NCBI GenBank assembly: GCA_037443085.1
Contig: JBBIPA010000020.1
Span: forward strand, 1-30,793
Origin: JBBIPA01 sp037443085
GTDB taxonomy: Bacteria; Chloroflexota; Dehalococcoidia; GIF9; UBA5629
Direction: 5' to 3'
Length of the DNA stretch: 30,793 nt
A model generated the notes under the pieces. The model ran no database searches. It was not told the DNA's origin and was given only the letters and a program-made list of their open reading frames with translations. Shown here piece by piece: positions 1-7,502 of this stretch (within the stretch, counting starts at the first letter, position 1; each line of letters starts with the position of its first letter). Position numbers and translations under genes: made by a program.

Positions 1-2
1 CC

Positions 3-59
3 TTCGCCAACCTCAGCACCGAGAAGGATGTGAACCTCGGCGATATCCCGCTGACCTAG
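3..59 (+). CDS. C-terminal tail of an unidentified gene (5' end outside window)
   Basis: The third forward frame is open from the window edge and ends at TAG 57-59, giving the tail FANLSTEKDVNLGDIPLT. A perfect 15-bp terminator hairpin starts 28 bases after the stop, which is why I take this frame as the end of a real gene rather than chance. The fragment is too short to assign to a family. Confidence 0.5.
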   Translation, partial: FANLSTEKDVNLGDIPLT

Positions 60-86
60 TAATTAATATCAGATTTACTCTTAGCT

Positions 87-126
87 ACTCCTCTGGCTCA
101 TATTGATGAGCCAGAGGAGTTTAACT
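87..126 (+). terminator. Intrinsic terminator-like hairpin
   Basis: Bases 87-101 and 106-120 form a perfect 15-bp inverted repeat with a 4-nt loop (ATTG). Only a weak T-containing tail follows (TTTAACTGATATTTT). The hairpin lies just downstream of the stop at 59 and probably ends that transcript. Being symmetric, it could also act on the other strand, where the flanking run is likewise short. Confidence 0.75.
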
Positions 127-333
127 GATATTTTAGTGAACAGAACGAAGGGACTTTGCTTGCTCACCCGGAAAACTCGTGTTTTCCTGATAAGCGGAAT
201 CCGTCTGTAGCATTGCAGTAGGTAACTGTGGTTAAATAATAGCGAGCAACGAGCTATTTCACGCCCGTACGCTTCATAGAGAAGATGATGTAATTTCCCT
301 CTAGGCAATTAATATAGTGAAAGGAGCTAAAAG
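127..333. other. Intergenic region with a small hairpin
   Basis: No convincing gene was found here. Bases 170-176 and 181-187 make a perfect 7-bp stem (GGAAAAC/GTTTTCC) around a TCGT loop. The Shine-Dalgarno site AAAGGAG of the next gene is at 320-326. No promoter with both hexamers well matched was identified, although the next operon needs one in this stretch. A minus-strand reading frame across it has no recognisable domain. Confidence 0.5.
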
Positions 334-1884
334 ATGGCATCAACCGAAGACCTGATTAAGCAATACAAGGAAAAACGCCAAAAAATCATCCGGATGGATA
401 CTAAGGCCATCGAAGCTCGTCACAAAGCCGGGCAACTCACTGCACGAGAAAGAATCGATTATTTCTTTGATTCTGGTACTTTCACTGAAATCGGTTTATT
501 TGTCAAACACCGTACTACAGAATTTGGCATGGACAAGCGAGAGGTACCTGCTGAAGGCGTGGTCACCGGCTATGGGAAGGTAAATGGCAGACCGGTGGTG
601 GCTATCGCTGAAGATTATACAGCTATGGCAGGGACTTTTGGTGAATATCATGGCAAGAAGTTTGTCCGCGCTATTGAGTTTGCCAAAGATATGGGGTGGC
701 CTGTTGTAGGCATGAACGATTCTGGTGGCGCCAGGCTTCAGGAAGGCATGGATACACTGGAGGCATATGGCTGGTTATTTCGTGCACAGATTCTGGCTTC
801 GGGAATAGTGCCACAAATAGCTTTACTCATGGGCCCCTGTCTAGGGGGACAAGCTTATCATCCTATCATGCAGGATTTTTTGATTCAGTGTAAGCAAGTA
901 GGCTTTATGGGTATCGCTGGTCCAGCTTTTGTAAAGACGCAGACTGGAGAAGAAATCTCGCTCGAAGAGCTTTCCGGATGGAAAGCACATGCCGTGAAGT
1001 CAGGACAAACCCATATCGTAGCCGACGATGATAAAGACGCCATGGATAAGTGTAAAGCATTATTGTCTTTTCTGCCGTCCAATAATAAAGAGAAACCACC
1101 ACGGATTGCCTGTAAAGATGATGCAGAAAGAAGCGTGTTTGAATTAGACACCATCATTCCTGATCGCCCGTCACAGGCGTTTGACATGATGAAGGTCATT
1201 AAACTAGTGATTGACGATGGCTATTTTATGGAACTTATGGAGCATTATGCGCAGAATTGCATTATCGGTTTTGCTCGCCTTGGTGGACGGCCGGTTGGGA
1301 TAGTAGCGAACAGGCCATCATGGGCTGGCGGTGTGATTGATATCAATGCTGCTGACAAAATGGCGCGATTTATTCGCTTTTGCGATTTGTTTAGCATACC
1401 CTTGGTTAGCTTCGTGGATTGCCCCGGATATATGATAGGCTCTGACCAGGATTGGAAGGGCATATTGCGCCATGGGGCCAAGTTGCTCTATGCCTGGGCT
1501 GATGCCACTGTACCATTAATCTCGGTTATGGTGAGAAAATCATATGCCGGTGCTCATTACGGCATGCTGGATAAAGCTATTGGCGCTGACCTTGTCTTTG
1601 CCTGGCCAACAGCGTTAGTCACAATTGTGGGAGCAGAAACAGCCGCAAGCGTTATCTTCGCCAAAGAAATAAAAGAGGCAGCAAACCCACAAGAGGTGAG
1701 AGATAAAAGAATTAAAGAGTATCAGGAAATCTACGAGAACCCTTACCGGGGTGCCGAGCGAGGGTATATTGATGAAATTATCATGCCTAGCGACACCAGA
1801 AAAATGATTAACCGAGCATTAGACATGCTGGAGAATAAAAACGTGGCTCTACCCTGGAGGAAATATTCCAATATTAACTTATAA
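334..1884 (+). CDS. Acyl-CoA carboxyltransferase (PccB/MmdA-like) subunit
   Basis: The 516-residue protein belongs to the crotonase-fold carboxyltransferases that move a carboxyl group between biotin and an acyl-CoA (propionyl-CoA carboxylase beta, methylmalonyl-CoA decarboxylase alpha). Both halves are complete. The N-terminal half has DSGGAR at residues 129-134 and GPCLGG at 167-172, whose two glycines are the first oxyanion hole. The C-terminal half has SYAGAH with G406-A407 as the second. AAAGGAG lies 7 bases before the ATG. The usual LGGA segment of the acyl-binding region reads LSGW, so the substrate may be unusual. No biotin carboxylase or biotin carrier gene is present in the window, so its partners must lie elsewhere. 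Two acyl-CoA dehydrogenase genes follow, suggesting a degradation pathway for an acyl-CoA. Exact substrate unknown. Confidence 0.88.
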   Translation: MASTEDLIKQYKEKRQKIIRMDTKAIEARHKAGQLTARERIDYFFDSGTFTEIGLFVKHRTTEFGMDKREVPAEGVVTGYGKVNGRPVVAIAEDYTAMAGTFGEYHGKKFVRAIEFAKDMGWPVVGMNDSGGARLQEGMDTLEAYGWLFRAQILASGIVPQIALLMGPCLGGQAYHPIMQDFLIQCKQVGFMGIAGPAFVKTQTGEEISLEELSGWKAHAVKSGQTHIVADDDKDAMDKCKALLSFLPSNNKEKPPRIACKDDAERSVFELDTIIPDRPSQAFDMMKVIKLVIDDGYFMELMEHYAQNCIIGFARLGGRPVGIVANRPSWAGGVIDINAADKMARFIRFCDLFSIPLVSFVDCPGYMIGSDQDWKGILRHGAKLLYAWADATVPLISVMVRKSYAGAHYGMLDKAIGADLVFAWPTALVTIVGAETAASVIFAKEIKEAANPQEVRDKRIKEYQEIYENPYRGAERGYIDEIIMPSDTRKMINRALDMLENKNVALPWRKYSNINL

Positions 1885-1995
1885 CGTATTGGTACATCAG
1901 ATGCCCGGGATAATATTCTTACGCTATTATATAGGCTGGGAGCATGAGTAGTCCGATTTACTTCATGCTGTTAGGAATATTTCAAGGAGGTCAAG

Positions 1996-3165
1996 ATGGA
2001 TTTCCGGATTACTAAGGCACAAGAAGAATTCAGGAAGGAGGTAAATGAGTTCCTTAAAAAAGAACTCAAGGAGGGACTTTGGAAACCCACTATTGACGCC
2101 TGGATCATGACATATGATCCAGCATTCACGAAACGCGTGGCGGCAAAAGGCTGGATCGGCCTTACCTGGCCTAAAGAATATGGCGGACAGGGCCGCAGTG
2201 CCATCGATCGCCTTATCCTCACCGAAGAGATGCTCAGATATGGTGCGCCAGCAGCCTGTCACTGGTTTGCGGACCGCCAGATAGGTGGCTCAATTTTGAA
2301 GTATGGAACAGAACAGCAAAAAAAAGAGCTTCTGCCCCAGATAATCAAGGGGGAAATGTATGTCGGTCTGGGGATGAGCGAACCAGAAGCAGGGTCTGAT
2401 CTGGCATCATTGAAAACTCAGGCAATCAAGCAGGGCGATTACTACGTCGTCAACGGCCAAAAGACGTGGACCAGTGGTGGCACCTATATGAATTACCTTT
2501 ACTTGTTAGCAAGGACAGACACCAACGTGCCCAAACATCGTGGACTCAGCGAGTTCATTATACCCAAGAATTTGCCAGGGATTACCACGAGACCAATACA
2601 CGACATTACCGGAAACGAGGCTTGGAATGAGACTTTCTTTGAAAACGTTAAAGTTCCCAAAGACTGCTTAATAGGCAAAGAGAATGACGGTTGGCGTCAG
2701 GTAATGGAACAGCTAGCATTTGAGAGAAGCGGCATGGAACGACTCCTGGCAAACTACCCCGTTTTTGAAGGCATCGTGCAATTCGCCAGAGAAACTAAAT
2801 CTGCAGGTAAGCTATTATTCGATGACCCCTCAATCCGGCAAAAGCTCGTTCAGTTAAAGGTAGAGTTTGAGCTAGGTCGCTTATTTATGTATCGGGTAGC
2901 TATGGTAATAGATGAGGGGCGTTCGCCTGAATGGGAAGCATCCATGTCAAAAGCATATTCCACAACTTTCGAGCAACGACTGGCTGCTGTAGCTTTGGAA
3001 ATCCTGGGGCTTTATGGTCAACTAGCTCCTGAATCCAAGCGGGCGAAGCTTGATGGTCTGGCTTACCATTCCTATTTATCCTCGAAGGGCTATAGCCTTC
3101 AGGCAGGAACTACGGAGATTCTGAAGAATATTCTGGCGACACGCAAATTAGGTTTGCCAACATAA
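1996..3165 (+). CDS. Acyl-CoA dehydrogenase, subunit with catalytic Glu
   Basis: This 389-residue flavoprotein of the acyl-CoA dehydrogenase family has the N-terminal helical domain, the central beta domain with GLGMSEPEAGSDLAS, and the C-terminal helical domain. The classical catalytic Glu of the YEGT motif is missing (the tail reads LQAGTTEIL), but E243 in LAFERSG occupies the alternative helix position used by isovaleryl-CoA dehydrogenase. The R-x-Q-F segment that contacts FAD across the dimer is absent here but present in the next gene. The start has a strong site (AAGGAGG, 1984-1990). The stop overlaps an ATG by one base (TAATG). I infer that it pairs with the downstream gene as an alpha2beta2 enzyme, as known for mycobacterial steroid-side-chain dehydrogenases. 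Confidence 0.9.
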   Translation: MDFRITKAQEEFRKEVNEFLKKELKEGLWKPTIDAWIMTYDPAFTKRVAAKGWIGLTWPKEYGGQGRSAIDRLILTEEMLRYGAPAACHWFADRQIGGSILKYGTEQQKKELLPQIIKGEMYVGLGMSEPEAGSDLASLKTQAIKQGDYYVVNGQKTWTSGGTYMNYLYLLARTDTNVPKHRGLSEFIIPKNLPGITTRPIHDITGNEAWNETFFENVKVPKDCLIGKENDGWRQVMEQLAFERSGMERLLANYPVFEGIVQFARETKSAGKLLFDDPSIRQKLVQLKVEFELGRLFMYRVAMVIDEGRSPEWEASMSKAYSTTFEQRLAAVALEILGLYGQLAPESKRAKLDGLAYHSYLSSKGYSLQAGTTEILKNILATRKLGLPT

Positions 3166-3209
3166 TGGAGCACAAAATACGCGAAAAGGAATCGACGACG
3201 GAGGAACCA

Positions 3210-4337
3210 ATGAACTTAAGTTTTAGCGAAGAGCAGGAAATATTACGCAAGACAGCAAGAGACTTCTTATCCAGTAAGTTCCCCAAGACAGTGGTGAAGG
3301 AGCTTGAGCTGAGTGACTCTGGCTATTCACCAGAGATATGGAATGAGATGAGCCAGCTAGGCTGGATGGGACTATCGCTTCCCGAGAAATATGGTGGAAC
3401 AGGCATGTCATTCCTTGACCAGGCTCTGCTCATAGAAGAAATGGGAAGAGCCTGCATGCCCGGTCCTTATTTCTCTACTATGATTTTCGGTGCCTATCCT
3501 ATCCTTGATTTTGGAACCGAGCAGCAAAAAAACAAATATCTTCCCGAAATAGCATCTGGAAAAACGATCCTCACACTGGCTTTGATAGAGCCAGAAGGCA
3601 GATTAGCATCCGATGCCATCGAGACCAGAGCTGCAGCTAATGCTGGCAACTGGATTATTAATGGAACCAAGCTGTTTGTCCCTGATGCCCATATAGCCAA
3701 CTGCTTGCTCTGTATCACCAGAACTAAAGATATTATTGCATCTGGTAGTGGCTTAACCATTTTCATTATAGAGGAAGACAGGAAAGGCATGAGCAAGACT
3801 CTGTTGAAATCCCTGGCTGAGAAACTCTGCGAGGTAACCTTCGCTAATGTGAATGTCCCTGAGGACAATGTCCTGGGTCAACTCAACGAAGGTTGGAACA
3901 TGGTAAACCAAATACTTAATCGGGCTGTGGTAGCAAAATGCTGTGAAATACTGGGGATGGCACAACAGGTGCTGGACATGACTGTGCAGTATGCCAAAGA
4001 CAGGAAGCAATTTGATCGTGCTATCGGGAGTTTTCAGATTATTCAACATTACTGCGCTGATATGTTCACCGCAGTTGAAGGTATCAGACTCAGCACCTAT
4101 CAGGCAGCATGGAGATTGAGTGAAGGACTTCCCTGCATTGAAGAAATCGCTATTGCCAGAGCTTGGGCAATACAAGTCATTGAGCAAATCCTGGGACTAT
4201 CACACCAAATTCATGGCGCCATGGGAAGCGCTATAGAATATGACTTGCATTACTACACCCGTCGCATGAAAGCGTCCGAGCTTACTCTACGTAATGCCGA
4301 TTTCTACTCAGAGACATTAGCGCAGGCAATACCATAG
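3210..4337 (+). CDS. Acyl-CoA dehydrogenase, partner subunit lacking catalytic Glu
   Basis: This 375-residue acyl-CoA dehydrogenase homologue starts MNLSFSEEQEILRKTARDF, the usual family N-terminus. I chose ATG 3210 because CGGAGGA at 3199-3205 precedes it; the frame stays open to an ATG at 3165 that would add 15 atypical residues. It keeps the FAD-contacting RKQF (R265-F268) followed by GSFQ. It lacks both possible catalytic bases: the helix position reads ILNRAV and the C-terminal GT(S/T)E loop is replaced by MKASELTLRN. Together with the upstream gene it supplies a complete set of residues, so it is probably the non-catalytic, cofactor-binding half of a heteromer. The substrate cannot be read from sequence. 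Confidence 0.85.
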   Translation: MNLSFSEEQEILRKTARDFLSSKFPKTVVKELELSDSGYSPEIWNEMSQLGWMGLSLPEKYGGTGMSFLDQALLIEEMGRACMPGPYFSTMIFGAYPILDFGTEQQKNKYLPEIASGKTILTLALIEPEGRLASDAIETRAAANAGNWIINGTKLFVPDAHIANCLLCITRTKDIIASGSGLTIFIIEEDRKGMSKTLLKSLAEKLCEVTFANVNVPEDNVLGQLNEGWNMVNQILNRAVVAKCCEILGMAQQVLDMTVQYAKDRKQFDRAIGSFQIIQHYCADMFTAVEGIRLSTYQAAWRLSEGLPCIEEIAIARAWAIQVIEQILGLSHQIHGAMGSAIEYDLHYYTRRMKASELTLRNADFYSETLAQAIP

Positions 4338-4509
4338 TTTTATGTACGACCTATCTCAATCTCTATCGTCAAATAATGAAGATTTTTAGATATTTCACCT
4401 TCCACATCCAAAAGGTACTATAGAATTTCCTGCAATTCTTCCTGCGCTTTTTGCCGTAAGGAGCTTCATCTGGACAAGAATGGCCCGATGGCAACAGTCA
4501 ATCATATAT

Positions 4510-4539
4510 TTTTCACTTCATCCCCATAAAGTGTATAAT
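4510..4539 (+). promoter_or_regulatory. Sigma70-type promoter of TPR lipoprotein gene
   Basis: A TATAAT box lies at 4534-4539 with a TTTTCA -35-like hexamer at 4510-4515 and an 18-bp spacer. Transcription would begin near 4546, 27 bases before the ATG at 4573. This supports the short start of the next gene over upstream in-frame starts, which would lie inside the promoter. Confidence 0.6.
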
Positions 4540-4572
4540 CAAAATACCATGGTCGAACGAGGTGTTTGCAAT

Positions 4573-5118
4573 ATGAAACGCGGAATTCTGCTTATTTTGC
4601 TCCTTACATTGCTTCTTTCTATACCGGCATGCATGGACCCACAGTACGCATATCTAAAAAAAGGCGATGACTATTCTGAGCAAGGTAAATGGAATGAGGC
4701 TATTGCCGAGTACACGAAAGCAATTCAGATAGCGCCAACTCTTATCCAGGCATATAACAACCGTGCTGCGGCATATACTGAGAAAGGGGACTACGAGAAA
4801 GCTATAGCCGATAGCACCAAAGCAATTGAGTTGGATCCAAAATCTACTATAACCTACTATAATCGGAGCATAGCTTATCTTTATAATCGTGAATATGAAA
4901 AGGCGATAGCTGACTGCAATAGAATTCTCGAGCTCGGGCTGAACTCTTCCTGGGTATACTATCACCGGGGTATGGCTTATTTTAGATTGAACGACTATAG
5001 GACAGCAATCTCCGACTTTATCAAGGCAAAGAAGATATCGACAAACTCTCAGTTTAATCTCATGGTAGACGAGAAGATTAAATTAGCAGAAGAACTAATG
5101 AACAAACCTCAGCTGTAG
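4573..5118 (+). CDS. TPR-repeat lipoprotein
   Basis: The predicted 181-residue protein has a lipoprotein signal peptide (MKRGILLILLLTLLLSIPAC, lipobox ending IPAC), so it is probably anchored on the outer face of the membrane. The mature part is almost entirely four tetratricopeptide repeats of about 34 residues: YLKKGDDYSEQGKWNEAI, AYNNRAAAYTEKGDYEKAI, YYNRSIAYLYNREYEKAI and YYHRGMAYFRLNDYRTAI. TPR domains are protein-interaction scaffolds, so no enzymatic function is implied. The start at 4573 fits a GAGGTG site (4558-4563) and the promoter just upstream. It is a single-gene unit with its own promoter, and the partner is unknown. Confidence 0.85.
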   Translation: MKRGILLILLLTLLLSIPACMDPQYAYLKKGDDYSEQGKWNEAIAEYTKAIQIAPTLIQAYNNRAAAYTEKGDYEKAIADSTKAIELDPKSTITYYNRSIAYLYNREYEKAIADCNRILELGLNSSWVYYHRGMAYFRLNDYRTAISDFIKAKKISTNSQFNLMVDEKIKLAEELMNKPQL

Positions 5119-5175
5119 CAAGAAATCCAAGAATATCTCCAGAAGTCTTTGCCCTCATAAAAATTGCGTTCCTCT

Positions 5176-5205
5176 TTGACAAATTAACAAGCAATGCTCT
5201 ATACT
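5176..5205 (+). promoter_or_regulatory. Promoter of the pantothenate operon
   Basis: A consensus TTGACA is at 5176-5181 and TATACT at 5200-5205, with an 18-bp spacer. Transcription would start near 5212, giving a leader of about 150 nt before the first gene at 5361. Confidence 0.75.
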
Positions 5206-5211
5206 AAGAAT

Positions 5212-5346
5212 TGCCATCGACCAACGTGGCGGTGAGCGTGGGGTAAATCGAATACAAAAAAACCGCTTGGATCAGCAATGACCGAGACGTGATATAGTAG
5301 TGATAGGTTGTGGGCCTTCTCGGCAACGCTGAGAAGGTTTTTTTAT
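5212..5346 (+). promoter_or_regulatory. Structured leader RNA of pantothenate operon (candidate pan-motif)
   Basis: Between the promoter and the first gene lies a leader of about 135 nt ending in an intrinsic terminator. Its 5' part can fold into a stem of CCAA (5221-5224) plus GCGGT (5229-5233) with ACCGC (5262-5266) plus TTGG (5267-5270), with CGTG bulged on the 5' side. Terminator placement upstream of an operon start is typical of attenuation. The pan RNA motif is known upstream of panB/panC/panD in Chloroflexi and other phyla. I infer that this may be an instance, but I could not match its consensus by eye. Confidence 0.5.
5315..5344 (+). terminator. Intrinsic terminator in the pan leader
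   Basis: CCTTCTCGGC (5315-5324) pairs with GCTGAGAAGG (5328-5337) around a 3-nt loop, giving a 10-bp stem with one G-U pair, followed by seven T (5338-5344). It ends 16 bases before the start codon of the first operon gene. It must therefore be bypassed for expression, or it ends a separate small RNA. Confidence 0.85.
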
Positions 5347-5360
5347 TTTAGGGGAAACAA

Positions 5361-6239
5361 ATGGCGACAATAGGATTTATCGGTGCCGGGATAACAGGAA
5401 CAGCATTAGCTGTACGGCTCCACCAACAGGGCTATCATATTGTTGCGGTCTCCAGCCGAACGATTACCTCGGCAGAAAGACTGGCTCAAAGGATAGCTGG
5501 CTGCCATGCCCATAAGACGGCTCAAGAAGTTGCCCACCAAGCACAACTCGTCTTTATCACTACCCCCGATGACATTATTGGTGAAGTAGCCAATAGAGTA
5601 CGATGGCACAAAGGACAGCATATAGTACACTGCAGTGGAGCACACTCTGTAGATATTCTGGAAACTGCAAGGAGGCTTGGAGCAAACACCGGTGGTTTCC
5701 ACCCGCTGCAAACCTTCGCCAGCGTTGAGAATGCCATTGAAAATCTTCCCGGTTCGACTTTTGCTATCGAAGCTGAGGAGCCACTCTTGACCATACTAAA
5801 AGAAATGGCTGCCACAATGTCATGTAACTGGGTAATCCTTACCGCCGATGACAAAGTTCTCTATCACACAGCAGCAGTTTTTGCCTGCAACTATCTGGTG
5901 ACACTGGTTAAATTAGCCACCGACCTGTGGCAAGACTTTGAGGTTCCTCGGGAGAAGGCAGTTCAAGCACTGTTACCACTACTGCGTGGCACGTTGAGCA
6001 ATATTGAAAATATTGGCTTACCCAATTGCCTCACAGGACCAATCGCTAGGGGGGACCTCGGCACTATTGAGAAACATTTGGAAGCATTGGAAAAAGCGAA
6101 ACCTGAGTTATTGAATACCTATAAGCAACTGGGACTGCAAACCATACCAATTGCCTTGGACAAAGGTAAGCTTAACCCCGAAAAAGCAAAGGAGTTGCAA
6201 ATCCTGTTAGCAAAACAACTGCAAGGAGTGCTGCCATGA
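5361..6239 (+). CDS. Rossmann-like/DUF2520 protein, candidate ketopantoate reductase
   Basis: The 292-residue protein starts with a dinucleotide-binding Rossmann motif (IGFIGAGITGTALA) and has the family signatures HCSGAHSVDIL and GGFHPLQTF. The C-terminal half matches the DUF2520 helical domain, including LTGPIARGD. The fold resembles 6-phosphogluconate-dehydrogenase-like reductases such as PanE. Its place as first gene of an operon with panD, panB and panC suggests it reduces 2-dehydropantoate to pantoate with NAD(P)H, since no canonical panE is visible. That role is inferred from context. AGGGG (5350-5354) precedes the ATG. The stop overlaps the panD start (ATGA), so the two are probably translationally coupled. 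Confidence 0.8.
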   Translation: MATIGFIGAGITGTALAVRLHQQGYHIVAVSSRTITSAERLAQRIAGCHAHKTAQEVAHQAQLVFITTPDDIIGEVANRVRWHKGQHIVHCSGAHSVDILETARRLGANTGGFHPLQTFASVENAIENLPGSTFAIEAEEPLLTILKEMAATMSCNWVILTADDKVLYHTAAVFACNYLVTLVKLATDLWQDFEVPREKAVQALLPLLRGTLSNIENIGLPNCLTGPIARGDLGTIEKHLEALEKAKPELLNTYKQLGLQTIPIALDKGKLNPEKAKELQILLAKQLQGVLP

Positions 6240-6637
6240 GAACGATGCTTAAAAGCAAGATCCATCGAGCACGGGTTACTGAAGGTAACGTTGATTATGA
6301 AGGGAGCATTACCATCGATAAATCCCTCATGGAGGCGGCTGATATTATCCCTTATGAACGAGTGGAGGTGTTGGATATCAACAATGGCGTCAGGCTGAGC
6401 ACCTATGCCATTGAAGGAGAAAGGGATTCAGGTGAGATCTGCCTTAATGGCGCTGCCGCCAGGCTGATTGACAAGGGTGACATCGTCATTATACTCACGT
6501 ATCATGAGGTCCCTGAAGAGGAAGCCATAAGAGCAGCTCCGAGGCTGGTTTATGTAGATTCATTAAACAAAATTATTGACCTCAAAAATGCCGTAAACGA
6601 AAGAGATTGGACGAAAGACCTTCTCTCAACGCTGTAA
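6236..6637 (+). CDS. panD: Aspartate 1-decarboxylase
   Basis: PanD converts L-aspartate to beta-alanine using a pyruvoyl group made by self-cleavage. The N-terminus MRTMLKSKIHRARVT is typical. The self-processing site Gly-Ser is present as G23-S24 in YEGSITID, so the mature alpha chain would begin at the serine-derived pyruvoyl residue. The 133-residue length is normal, and the C-terminal tail (about residues 115-133) is slightly extended. The ATG overlaps the previous stop by 4 bases. PanB starts 15 bases downstream. Confidence 0.95.
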   Translation: MRTMLKSKIHRARVTEGNVDYEGSITIDKSLMEAADIIPYERVEVLDINNGVRLSTYAIEGERDSGEICLNGAAARLIDKGDIVIILTYHEVPEEEAIRAAPRLVYVDSLNKIIDLKNAVNERDWTKDLLSTL

Positions 6638-6652
6638 ATCAGGATATGCTAA

Positions 6653-7501
6653 ATGCGCATCACCATTAACGATATCAAGGAAATGAAGTCGAAAAAAGAG
6701 AAGATAGTCATGCTTACTGCCTATGACTATTCAACAGCTAAACTGGTAGATGAAGCTGGCGTGCCCCTAATCCTTGTTGGTGACAGCCTCGGCATGGTAA
6801 TCCTGGGATATGACTCTACCATTCCGGTAACCATGGAAGACATGATTCACCATACCAAGGCAGTAGCCAACGGGGCCAAAAATGCCCTGGTGGTAGGCGA
6901 TATGCCCTTTATGACCTACCATACCAACGCTACCGATGCCATGCGTAATGCCGCCAGATTCATTCAGGGGGCAGGAGCACAGGCAGTCAAACTGGAAGGT
7001 GGCGAGGTTGTTGCTGAAACAGTGAAGCGGATTGTTGATTGCGGAATTCCTGTTATGGGACATATCGGCTTGACCCCTCAATTCATCCATCAATTGGGCG
7101 GATATAAGTTGCAGGGCAAAACCCCGGAGGCTGCCCAGCGTTTACTTAACGATGCTCATGCTCTGGAGCAAGCAGGCGCTTTCGCTATCGTGCTGGAGCT
7201 GGTTCCTGCACAACTGTCCAAGCTCATCACCAGCAGCATAAATGTTCCTACCATTGGCATCGGTGCCGGGATTGACTGCGACGGCCAGGTGCAGGTGATA
7301 AGTGACATCTTGGGACTTTTTACCGATTTTGTTCCCAAACATGCCAGGCAATATGCCAAGCTGGCGGATATCATAAAAGCTGCCATTGCCAGCTACGCAA
7401 CGGATGTTAAGTCCGGCAGTTTCCCCACCCCATCAAATAGCTCCTCTATCGACGAGAGCTTGCTTAAAGACCTGAACCATTGCTTCAGCCCCCACAAATA
7501 A
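6653..7501 (+). CDS. panB: 3-methyl-2-oxobutanoate hydroxymethyltransferase
   Basis: PanB transfers a hydroxymethyl group from 5,10-methylene-tetrahydrofolate to alpha-ketoisovalerate, giving ketopantoate. The 282-residue protein has the family motifs in order: MLTAYDYSTA, LVGDSLGMV (metal-binding Asp), VVGDMPFMTY, AVKLEGG (Lys), GHIGLTPQ, VLELVPA (catalytic Glu) and IGIGAG. Its C-terminus is a short polar Ser/Pro tail. It is followed after one base by panC. No deletion or frameshift is seen. Confidence 0.97.
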   Translation: MRITINDIKEMKSKKEKIVMLTAYDYSTAKLVDEAGVPLILVGDSLGMVILGYDSTIPVTMEDMIHHTKAVANGAKNALVVGDMPFMTYHTNATDAMRNAARFIQGAGAQAVKLEGGEVVAETVKRIVDCGIPVMGHIGLTPQFIHQLGGYKLQGKTPEAAQRLLNDAHALEQAGAFAIVLELVPAQLSKLITSSINVPTIGIGAGIDCDGQVQVISDILGLFTDFVPKHARQYAKLADIIKAAIASYATDVKSGSFPTPSNSSSIDESLLKDLNHCFSPHK

Positions 7502-7502
7502 C

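Noticed and set aside
81..308. Minus-strand frame of 75 codons upstream of the carboxyltransferase gene
   Set aside because: It crosses the perfect terminator hairpin at 87-120, has no recognisable domain and no convincing ribosome site.
5212..5346. Leader considered as signal recognition particle RNA or a T-box
   Set aside because: No SRP-type GGAAG/AGCA loop pattern and no T-box AGGGTGG sequence was found; the position before pan genes fits a dedicated leader better.
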